Shown here in pieces: positions 1-5,707 of a stretch of DNA of 9,620 nt. Position 1 is the first letter of the stretch. The number at the start of each line of letters is the position of its first letter. This DNA comes from DATGUA01 sp035301545. Lineage in GTDB: Bacteria > Bacillota > Clostridia > Tissierellales > Tissierellaceae. Under the pieces are notes generated by a model, which was not told the origin of the DNA, did not search any database, and saw only the letters and a list, made by a program, of their open reading frames with translations. A program made the position numbers and the translations under genes. The stretch is taken from assembly GCA_035301545.1 (NCBI GenBank), contig DATGUA010000061.1, positions 1 to 9,620 on the forward strand. The letters run 5' to 3'.

Positions 1-1100
1 GTCGTTGCAAATAAATCTACAAATCTTTCTTTAGTTATCCTACCTTTTGCTACTCCATATGACCATAAAAGGGCCAGTCTGTCCTGTACACTAGGGCAAC
101 CATTTGGTATTTTACTAAAGTCTCCTATACCTTTTTTCTTATCATTTTCAAAACCACCAACATTTGCTGCATGGTCTGAACTTACTGCTCTTAACCAATC
201 CTTTTCTACCGCTTCCCAAAGTGCATCTACATGTTTTTGCTTTCTAATAGGTGGTGAACAAACATATTTTGCACCTTCGAAGTCTGGTTTTGCTAAATTG
301 TCTTCTGTTAATATTAAATAGTGAGCACAAGTTTCTCCATATATTGGTAGTCCCCTATTGTATGCATCTCTTATTTCATTTAATGCTTCTTCACAAGTTA
401 CATGAACAACAAATAAAGGTGTATTAGCAAGTTCAGCCATACGTATTGCTCTATTAGTTGCCTCAGCTTCTACAATAGGTGGTTTTGCATGTGCGTGGTA
501 TATAGGTTCTGTTTTTCCTTCTTCAACTAATTGTTTTTGTAATAAATCTGCTAATTCACCATTTTCTGCATGAACCATTACAGTTACCCCAGCCTTTTTA
601 GCTACTTGCATAGCTTTAAAGATAACATCATCATCTGCCATAAAAGGTGTTCCCTTATATGCCATAAAGAATTTTATAGTTGAAATCCCTGCATCTGGTA
701 AGGTTAAAATTTCATCATAAAGTTCTTCTGTCGGATCCATAACCATTCCATGAAATGAGTAGTCTACAGCTGCTACATCTTTAGCCTTGTCATTTGCAAG
801 TGCCACTGATTCTTTTATAGTATATCCTTCTGGCTGATCTGGGAAATCTACCACTGTCGTTGTTCCACCTACTATAGGAGCTTTACTAGTCTCAAAACCT
901 AGGGTTCCAAATGATCCATAGTGAATATGTTCATCTACTCCACCGGGAAAAACATATTTTCCAGCAGCATCAACTACTTCATCAGCTTTATAATCTAAAT
1001 CCTTTCCTATAGCTACAATTTTTTCATCTTCTACATATATATCTGCTTTATATTCTCCCTTAGCAGAAAGAATATTTCCATTTTTAATTAATAAACTCAT
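1..1100 (-). CDS. hydA: Dihydropyrimidinase / hydantoinase-family cyclic amidase (3' end cut by window)
   Basis: This is the first 366 codons of a cyclic amidase of the amidohydrolase superfamily, usually about 460 residues, so the C-terminal fifth lies outside the window. The full binuclear metal set is visible: HIH at residues 58-60, the lysine to be carboxylated at 143 in IKFFMAYKG, His177 in VMVHAEN, His233 in VVHVTC and Asp309 in SSDH. Tyr148 occupies the place of the substrate-binding Tyr of hydantoinases. The family opens 5,6-dihydropyrimidines or hydantoins hydrolytically and without ATP to N-carbamoyl amino acids, in the cytoplasm. The start is ATG at 1100, preceded by AAGGGGGAAG. 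It lies 94 bp downstream of an N-carbamoylsarcosine amidase-like gene, which suggests a hydantoin (perhaps N-methylhydantoin) as substrate rather than dihydrouracil. That substrate is inference; family membership is firm. Confidence 0.93.
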   Translation of the reverse strand, partial: MSLLIKNGNILSAKGEYKADIYVEDEKIVAIGKDLDYKADEVVDAAGKYVFPGGVDEHIHYGSFGTLGFETSKAPIVGGTTTVVDFPDQPEGYTIKESVALANDKAKDVAAVDYSFHGMVMDPTEELYDEILTLPDAGISTIKFFMAYKGTPFMADDDVIFKAMQVAKKAGVTVMVHAENGELADLLQKQLVEEGKTEPIYHAHAKPPIVEAEATNRAIRMAELANTPLFVVHVTCEEALNEIRDAYNRGLPIYGETCAHYLILTEDNLAKPDFEGAKYVCSPPIRKQKHVDALWEAVEKDWLRAVSSDHAANVGGFENDKKKGIGDFSKIPNGCPSVQDRLALLWSYGVAKGRITKERFVDLFAT

Positions 1101-1134
1101 AAAAATCTTCCCCCTTATTTAGAATCGGATTTTA

Positions 1135-1174
1135 AAATAAGGTATACCTATATGGACATAGATATACCTTATTT
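1135..1174 (-). terminator. Strong hairpin between the carbamoyl hydrolase and hydantoinase genes; terminator or attenuator
   Basis: The arms at 1135-1151 and 1158-1174 pair over 17 bp with a single G-U wobble and a 6-base loop. In the minus-strand transcript the hairpin begins about 20 bases after the upstream stop codon, its 3' arm ends in a U-rich TTATTTT, and the next start codon follows about 34 bases later. The symmetry would allow a terminator in either direction. Because it sits between two genes that look functionally linked, partial termination or protection of the upstream message is more likely than a complete stop. No separate promoter is evident in the short remaining stretch before the hydantoinase start. 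Confidence 0.6.
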
Positions 1175-1194
1175 AATTTATAATTTACTATTTA

Positions 1195-1959
1195 TTATCT
1201 TCTACCTGGATGATGATTATAAACACTGTCGTCTATACCTTCTAAATATTCTACAACTTCTTCTACTGATACTACGTCTGCAAATTTAGCATCCATATCA
1301 AATAGATTCCACTCTATAACCCCTGGGACTCTGTCTCCTATTGTTCCTCTAGGAACTATAGTCTTATATCCATACCCTGTTGAATCCATTACTGTATGTC
1401 TAACACATGCACAAGCTGTTGCGCCCATCACTATTAGAGTATCTACTCCAAGTTTAGTTAAAATATGATCTAAATGTGTACCAAAAAAATTACTTGCATA
1501 TTTTTTATGAATAACTGGTTCTTCTGGTTGTGGATCAAGTTTTGGATCTATTTCCATCCACTCAGAATTGATATCTAATGAATGCATAGGAATTTTTTCA
1601 TCCCATCTTGGCAAGTCCCATTGCTCTTTTCCAACATATCCAGTAGTAGTATGGAAAATTGGAACTCCTGCTTTTCTTCCAGCTTCTAATACTTTTAATG
1701 CTTCTGCACAAACTTCATCATTATTTTCACATGTAAATGGGTGACCATCACTCATCCAGGCTCTAGCCATATCTACTGTAGTTATAGCTGGTGCCTTACC
1801 ATAACCCATCTTTCTAGCAAATCCTCTCTCCTTATAAATCTTATTTGCCTCAGCAAATGCCTTCTCTAGCATTTCTTGATCAAATTCATAGGATCCACCA
1901 CTATCCTTATATTTTTCATCTGCCTTTACCACTTTGTCAGCTTGATCTTTTTTAGTCAT
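1195..1959 (-). CDS. N-carbamoylsarcosine amidase-like cysteine hydrolase (isochorismatase superfamily)
   Basis: A 254-residue protein of the isochorismatase-like hydrolase fold, close to the usual length of N-carbamoylsarcosine amidase (EC 3.5.1.59). The catalytic triad can be placed at Asp63 (TTVDMARAW), Lys152 (VIHKKYASNFFGT) and Cys185 (TACACVRHTV). The stretch IGDRVPGVIEWNLFDMDAKF (207-226) is the part most like N-carbamoylsarcosine amidases, which release ammonia and CO2 from N-carbamoylsarcosine to give sarcosine. Ureidoacrylate, maleamate or other carbamoyl substrates remain possible. The start is ATG 1959 with AAAGGGTG upstream. A perfect sigma-54 promoter lies about 40 bp before it, and a hydantoinase gene follows, matching a two-step route from hydantoin to N-carbamoyl amino acid to amino acid. 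The enzyme should be cytoplasmic; no signal peptide is seen. Confidence 0.87.
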   Translation of the reverse strand: MTKKDQADKVVKADEKYKDSGGSYEFDQEMLEKAFAEANKIYKERGFARKMGYGKAPAITTVDMARAWMSDGHPFTCENNDEVCAEALKVLEAGRKAGVPIFHTTTGYVGKEQWDLPRWDEKIPMHSLDINSEWMEIDPKLDPQPEEPVIHKKYASNFFGTHLDHILTKLGVDTLIVMGATACACVRHTVMDSTGYGYKTIVPRGTIGDRVPGVIEWNLFDMDAKFADVVSVEEVVEYLEGIDDSVYNHHPGRR

Positions 1960-2011
1960 TTTACATACACCCTTTCAGATTATATTTATTATTTACTTGC
2001 CTATATACAAC

Positions 2012-2026
2012 GCAAATAGCGTGCCA
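2012..2026 (-). promoter_or_regulatory. Sigma-54 (-24/-12) promoter
   Basis: The minus strand reads TGGCAC (2026-2021), five bases, then TTGC (2015-2012), an exact match to the sigma-54 consensus TGGCAC-N5-TTGC. With the C of the -12 GC at 2012, transcription would begin near the G at about 2000. That leaves a 40-base leader with a ribosome site before the ATG at 1959. The sigma-54 activator gene lies directly upstream and two palindromic candidate enhancer sites sit at the usual distance. Confidence 0.88.
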
Positions 2027-2077
2027 AGTATAAAAGGGCTCTATTAAGAGGATAATAAAAATGTCCCTCATTATATT

Positions 2078-2095
2078 CGCTGCATAAATGCAACA
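2078..2095. promoter_or_regulatory. Promoter-proximal candidate enhancer (UAS) palindrome
   Basis: The sequence CGCTGCAT-AA-ATGCAACA matches the distal site at 16 of 18 positions: the right arm and spacer are identical and the left arm has two changes. Its centre is about 86 bp upstream of the predicted sigma-54 start, within the usual range for bacterial enhancer-binding proteins. The likely binder is the Fis-type helix-turn-helix of the adjacent activator; this is inferred. Confidence 0.72.
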
Positions 2096-2162
2096 AAATA
2101 TATTCAAAATCCTGTAACATCGTTGATATAACGTTTTCCCCATATGCAACACCATTAATGTA

Positions 2163-2180
2163 TGTTGCATAAATGCAACA
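2163..2180. promoter_or_regulatory. Distal candidate enhancer (UAS), perfect palindrome
   Basis: TGTTGCAT-AA-ATGCAACA is a perfect inverted repeat with 8-bp arms and a 2-bp spacer. It begins about 10 bp past the stop codon of the sigma-54 activator. Its centre is about 171 bp upstream of the predicted sigma-54 start and 85 bp from the proximal copy, about eight helical turns, so both sites would face the same side of the DNA. A lone half-site ATGCAACA lies between them at 2144-2151. Confidence 0.75.
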
Positions 2181-2189
2181 TTTTGTCTT

Positions 2190-3593
2190 TTATATAGATA
2201 TATTGTACTTTTTTATTTTTCTAGATAATGTTGATGGATTTATCTCAAGTGTTTTTGCTGTTTTCCTCATTGAACTATGATTTTTTAATGCAGATTCTAT
2301 AATTATCTTTTCATAAACCTCCATTAAATATTTTAATTTACCCTTACTTCCCCTTTTATTAATACTATTACTTTTAAGTATATGCTCGTTTAAAATTTTA
2401 TCTGGGAGTTGTTCAAATTTTATTTCATCCCTATCATTCATAATAAACATATACTCTATAACATTTTGTAACTCTCTTACATTTCCTGGCCAAGAGTACT
2501 GATTTAAGGCCTCTTCAACTTCTTTAGATATTACAACATTCTTATCATATTTAGAGTTTAAATTTGTCATAAAATATTTTATCATCTCTGGAACATCGCC
2601 TTCTCTTTTCCTTAAAGGGGGAATACTGATGGGAACTACATTTAACCTAAAATATAGATCCTCTCTAAAGTTTCCATCTTTTATTTCTTTAGGGATATCT
2701 CTATTTGTAGAAGCTATTATTCTAATATCTAATTTTATAGGCTCTGTTCCTCCTACTCTATATACTTCTTGTTCTTGAATAACTCTCAATAATTTTGATT
2801 GTATAGGCATAGTAAGTTCTCCTATTTCATCTAAGAGTATGGTTCCATCATTTGCGAGCTCGAACATCCCAACCTTTCCAGTATCAGAAGCACCTGTAAA
2901 GGCACCTGGCATATATCCAAATAATTCTGATTCAAATAAGTTTTTAGGAATTGCAGCACAGTTCACTTTTATAAATGGTTTATCTTTTCTATTACTGTTT
3001 TGATATATAAATTTAGCCAGTACTTCTTTACCTGTTCCAGATTCCCCTGCTATTAATATGGTACTATCAAATTTAGCTGCAGTTGAAGCAACTTCTAAGG
3101 TTTCTTTCATAGCTTCACTTTTATATATAAGTCCTTTTGCTGAAAAATGTTTTTCTCTCAAGAGCTTTAATTCTTCTGAATATCTTTTCTTTTCTATATG
3201 TGCTTTTTCTAATTCTTTTTTTAGATCTGATAGTTCATCTACATCTCTGGTATTACATATTACTCCTATTATTTTCTTATTGTCATATATGGGTCTAGCG
3301 GTAGTGAATGCTGTTTTACCTGATATGTATCTGTGAATTAAAGATACAGTCTTCTTCGTTTTTAATACTTCTAAGGATGCAGAAATATTAAATGTATTTT
3401 CTTCTAATAATAAGTTTAAGTTTTTACCAATTACTTCTGATGCTTTTAAACCAGAAATTTCTTCGTAAGCTGGATTTACATATATTGTCTTTGCATTTTC
3501 ATCACAAATATATATACCATCTGAAGAATATTCTAATGCTTTAAATAAATAGTTCGGATTTTCATTTATAATGCTTTTTTTATACATATCCAA
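2190..3593 (-). CDS. prdR: Sigma-54-dependent PAS/AAA+/Fis transcriptional activator, PrdR-type
   Basis: A 467-residue enhancer-binding protein. An N-terminal PAS sensor spans about residues 15-118, followed by a short charged, coiled-coil-like linker (118-150). The sigma-54 interaction AAA+ domain is complete: Walker A GESGTGKE (183-190), the GAFTGA sigma-54 contact loop (230-235), Walker B TILLDEI (251-257) and the arginine-finger region REDLYFRL (310-317). A Fis-like helix-turn-helix occupies about 441-463. In Clostridioides difficile the homologous regulator PrdR activates proline reductase genes in response to proline. Here the gene follows prdF, but the only clear sigma-54 promoter and palindromes are downstream of it, before the carbamoyl hydrolase gene. 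The listed start is TTG at 3593; ATG at 3587 is an equally plausible start (465 residues), both behind AAAAGGGTGG. Function class is certain; the name prdR rests on position. Confidence 0.85.
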   Translation of the reverse strand: MDMYKKSIINENPNYLFKALEYSSDGIYICDENAKTIYVNPAYEEISGLKASEVIGKNLNLLLEENTFNISASLEVLKTKKTVSLIHRYISGKTAFTTARPIYDNKKIIGVICNTRDVDELSDLKKELEKAHIEKKRYSEELKLLREKHFSAKGLIYKSEAMKETLEVASTAAKFDSTILIAGESGTGKEVLAKFIYQNSNRKDKPFIKVNCAAIPKNLFESELFGYMPGAFTGASDTGKVGMFELANDGTILLDEIGELTMPIQSKLLRVIQEQEVYRVGGTEPIKLDIRIIASTNRDIPKEIKDGNFREDLYFRLNVVPISIPPLRKREGDVPEMIKYFMTNLNSKYDKNVVISKEVEEALNQYSWPGNVRELQNVIEYMFIMNDRDEIKFEQLPDKILNEHILKSNSINKRGSKGKLKYLMEVYEKIIIESALKNHSSMRKTAKTLEINPSTLSRKIKKYNISI

Positions 3594-3632
3594 TGTACCA
3601 CCCTTTTCTGGATAAACATTTGAAATAAGATA

Positions 3633-3662
3633 GCTAAGATACAGTATAAACTATATCCTAGC
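3633..3662. repeat. Imperfect inverted repeat between prdF and the sigma-54 activator gene
   Basis: The arms at 3633-3644 and 3651-3662 pair over 12 positions, two of them as G-U wobbles in the minus-strand RNA, around a 6-base loop. The following minus-strand sequence is T-rich (TATCTTATTTC) but is not a clean T run. It may be a weak terminator closing the prd operon, a processing site, or an operator for the regulator gene. It does not resemble the TGTTGCAT palindromes. Confidence 0.4.
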
Positions 3663-3699
3663 CTAAGTTTAAATTTCTTTTATTATTTATTATATCATC

Positions 3700-4704
3700 C
3701 TATAAACAAAACCCATATTTTACTGGATCTTTCTCATCTATTACTAAATGATTAAAACCTGTAATAAAAGCTGCACTTGTTATTTCAGGTATAACAGCAT
3801 TAAATTTGTCTACCTTAGTTTCTTCTAATATTCTACCTTTAAATTTTGTATTAATAATACTTTCGTATACAAAGTTTTCCTTAATTCCTAATTGATTCTT
3901 AGCATATAATGTTGCCATCTTTGCAGATGTACCTGTTCCACACGGAGATCTATCTATTTGGCCATCACCAAATATTACTACATTTTGATAATCTACATTT
4001 TCACTTTTATTATCTCCATAAATTTCTACTAAATCTACTGTATTTATATGAGATTGTATTGGATGTTGTACTTTAATTTCTTTATTAATAGCTTTTCTTA
4101 ATTTCATTGCTCTTTCACTTATTTTATCTACATTTTCAAGATCAATTCCTAAGCCTAATTCACTATCTTTAACTATAGCGAAAAATGATCCACCAAAAGC
4201 TATATCAAAAGTAACCTTTCCAATATTTGATAGTTCTAATTCTACATCTTCTTTGTATAGAAACGAAGGTACATTTGCTATAGAAACTTCTTTTGCCATT
4301 CCATCTTCAACTTTAACTTTGGATTTAACAAGTCCAGCTGGCGTTTCTAAAACTATATCCGTTACTGGTTCTTTAATCTCTACCATACCTGTTTCTACTG
4401 CAATAGTAGCTGCACCTATAGTTCCATGTCCACACATATTTAAGTATCCTCCACCATCCATAAATATTATACCTAAATCCGCTTCTGCTAAAGTAGGTGG
4501 AAGTATAATAGATCCAAACATATCCCTATGTCCTCTTGGTTCATGCATTATAGCTGTTCTAATATGATCTAAATTATTTTCTAAGTATTCTTTCTTTTCA
4601 GCCATTGTTTCTCCATGTATAATTGGTAGACCACCTATTACAGTTCGATTAGGCTCCCCCATAGTATGAGAATCAATTACATGTATACTTTTTGAAAACT
4701 TCAT
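3700..4704 (-). CDS. prdF: Proline racemase
   Basis: A 334-residue protein of the proline racemase family with both catalytic cysteines: Cys91 in NMCGHGTIGAA and Cys255 in DRSPCGTGTSA. Two thiols act as the paired acid and base that interconvert L- and D-proline without a cofactor (EC 5.1.1.4). Having both excludes the trans-3-hydroxyproline dehydratase branch, which lacks the second Cys. A hydroxyproline 2-epimerase cannot be excluded by motifs alone, but the position directly behind prdB makes proline racemase the natural reading, since the reductase acts on D-proline. The start is ATG 4704. Its AGGAGG overlaps the prdB stop codon, so the two genes are probably translationally coupled. Confidence 0.95.
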   Translation of the reverse strand: MKFSKSIHVIDSHTMGEPNRTVIGGLPIIHGETMAEKKEYLENNLDHIRTAIMHEPRGHRDMFGSIILPPTLAEADLGIIFMDGGGYLNMCGHGTIGAATIAVETGMVEIKEPVTDIVLETPAGLVKSKVKVEDGMAKEVSIANVPSFLYKEDVELELSNIGKVTFDIAFGGSFFAIVKDSELGLGIDLENVDKISERAMKLRKAINKEIKVQHPIQSHINTVDLVEIYGDNKSENVDYQNVVIFGDGQIDRSPCGTGTSAKMATLYAKNQLGIKENFVYESIINTKFKGRILEETKVDKFNAVIPEITSAAFITGFNHLVIDEKDPVKYGFCL

Positions 4705-4714
4705 TATCTTCCTC

Positions 4715-5434
4715 CTATACTTTAGCTATATATTCGTAAGGAAGGCTAATTATTTTTCCCGCAGAATCTATTTCTACTAAATTAATTAATGCAGCTTTAC
4801 ATATATTATATTGCATTTCGATATCATTAGGTGCTCCTGCATTTGCTCCCATAGGAACTAATGGGGCCACAGCTCTAGGAGTACCACTTTGTCTTACTAC
4901 TGGTGGAAGGGCAGCTATTATTATAGTAGGTATACCTGCCTTCTCAATCTCTCTCTGCACAATCACGGCAGAGCGGTGGCAAGTTCCTCATCCTGCTGTC
5001 ATAAGCACAGCCTCTACCTTCTCATCCTTTAAAATCTTAGCAATTTTTGGTCCAGTTTCTTCTTTAAACTTTTCTTGATCTCCACCTCCACCCATAAATC
5101 CAATATGAATAGGTGCTACTGATTTTATAAATCCTTCTTTTTCTAATTCATGAATCCTATCTATGGGAAACATAGAATTTATATCTTTATTAACATCTGC
5201 ATTATCATATCCGCCATGAGACACCATTAACTCACTAGATGGAGTAGTATCTAAAATTTTTCTAAAACTCAAATCTCCAGCAAGATTAAATTTCTCATCT
5301 GTCTTTTTATGAACTCCAGCAGCTGTTACCAAAGCTATATTCATATCTTTTAATTCTTTCTTTACAGGAGTCCATACTGGATTCGGTGTAATCGGTACAT
5401 ATATTTCAGATTGTAATCCTTTTAAGACTGTCAT
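4715..5434 (-). CDS. prdB: D-proline reductase selenoprotein subunit PrdB (UGA read as selenocysteine)
   Basis: This is one 239-residue gene interrupted by an in-frame TGA at 4990-4988. Reading TGA as selenocysteine joins MTAG to U149-GTCHRSAVIVQRE, the active-site signature of PrdB, and the frame continues to TAG at 4715. Sec149 and Cys152 form a UxxC pair. In D-proline reductase (EC 1.21.4.1) PrdB supplies the selenol that attacks the C-N bond of D-proline, which is bound to the pyruvoyl group of PrdA; the product is 5-aminovalerate. A hairpin directly after the UGA fits a bacterial SECIS element. Simple gene callers would stop at 4988 and call a false second gene from GTG 4966. The start ATG 5434 lies an unusually long 14 bases from GGGAGG. 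Confidence 0.96.
4953..4990 (-). promoter_or_regulatory. Selenocysteine UGA codon with bacterial SECIS hairpin in prdB
   Basis: The UGA is at 4990-4988. After 14 bases the RNA forms a perfect 6-bp stem, CUCUGC (4973-4968) with GCAGAG (4958-4953), closing a 9-base loop, CGUGAUUGU. Position just 3' of the UGA and inside the coding region is typical of bacterial SECIS elements bound by SelB. The loop departs from the E. coli fdhF loop, as expected for clostridial genes. The host must carry selA, selB, selC and selD, which are not in the window. Confidence 0.85.
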
Positions 5435-5443
5435 ATCTATTTT

Positions 5444-5689
5444 TTATACCTCCCTATTATTTCTCTCTATATTTTTTAAGTATTTTTCATTTGGTTTTTC
5501 ATCTAAAACTTCTATATAACTCATATTAAGTCCAACTTCTTGACCTATCTCTAATGGATAATCTGTAATCAGCATTCTTAATGGAACTCTTAGACTTCCC
5601 ATTCTCCCTTTAAAGTCTATACTTACAGATCCTTGTGATATTCCTACTATTATACCCTCTAAATATCTTACTTCATCTATATATTTCAT
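5444..5689 (-). CDS. Small conserved prd-operon protein of unknown function
   Basis: An 81-residue soluble protein lying 18 bp after prdA and 9 bp before prdB, with start ATG 5689 behind TAGGTG. It has no cysteine, no signal peptide and no membrane segment. Alternating short hydrophobic runs (YLEGIIVGI, SVSIDF, LRVPLRML, GQEVGLNMSYIEVL) suggest a small all-beta, SH3-like barrel, followed by a charged C-terminal tail from about residue 64. From memory it resembles a short domain annotated in Clostridium botulinum proline-reductase regions as CBO2463/CBO2479; that match was not tested. Its fixed place between the two reductase subunits suggests a role in assembly, PrdA maturation or regulation, but the sequence does not decide this. 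Confidence 0.8.
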   Translation of the reverse strand: MKYIDEVRYLEGIIVGISQGSVSIDFKGRMGSLRVPLRMLITDYPLEIGQEVGLNMSYIEVLDEKPNEKYLKNIERNNREV

Positions 5690-5707
5690 ATATACACCTA
5701 AGTTCTT

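Noticed and set aside
2121..2133. Short palindrome CGTTGATATAACG between the two enhancer sites
   Set aside because: Only 4-bp arms around a 5-bp centre; a match of this size is expected by chance and it does not share the TGTTGCAT motif.
1961..2170. 69-residue minus-strand open frame in the regulator/hydrolase gap
   Set aside because: It covers the sigma-54 promoter and enhancer palindromes, has no recognisable motif and no good ribosome site.
3058..3336. 92-residue plus-strand open frame, and a similar one at 4253-4567
   Set aside because: Both lie antisense to well-supported genes (the sigma-54 activator and prdF) and show no family motif or ribosome site.
3700..4704. trans-3-hydroxyproline dehydratase as an alternative for the racemase-family gene
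   Set aside because: That branch lacks the second catalytic cysteine, whereas both Cys91 and Cys255 are present here.
4715..4966. Separate 83-residue protein starting at GTG 4966
   Set aside because: It is the C-terminal part of PrdB after the selenocysteine UGA; the frame is continuous with 5434-4988 and the GTG lies inside the SECIS loop.
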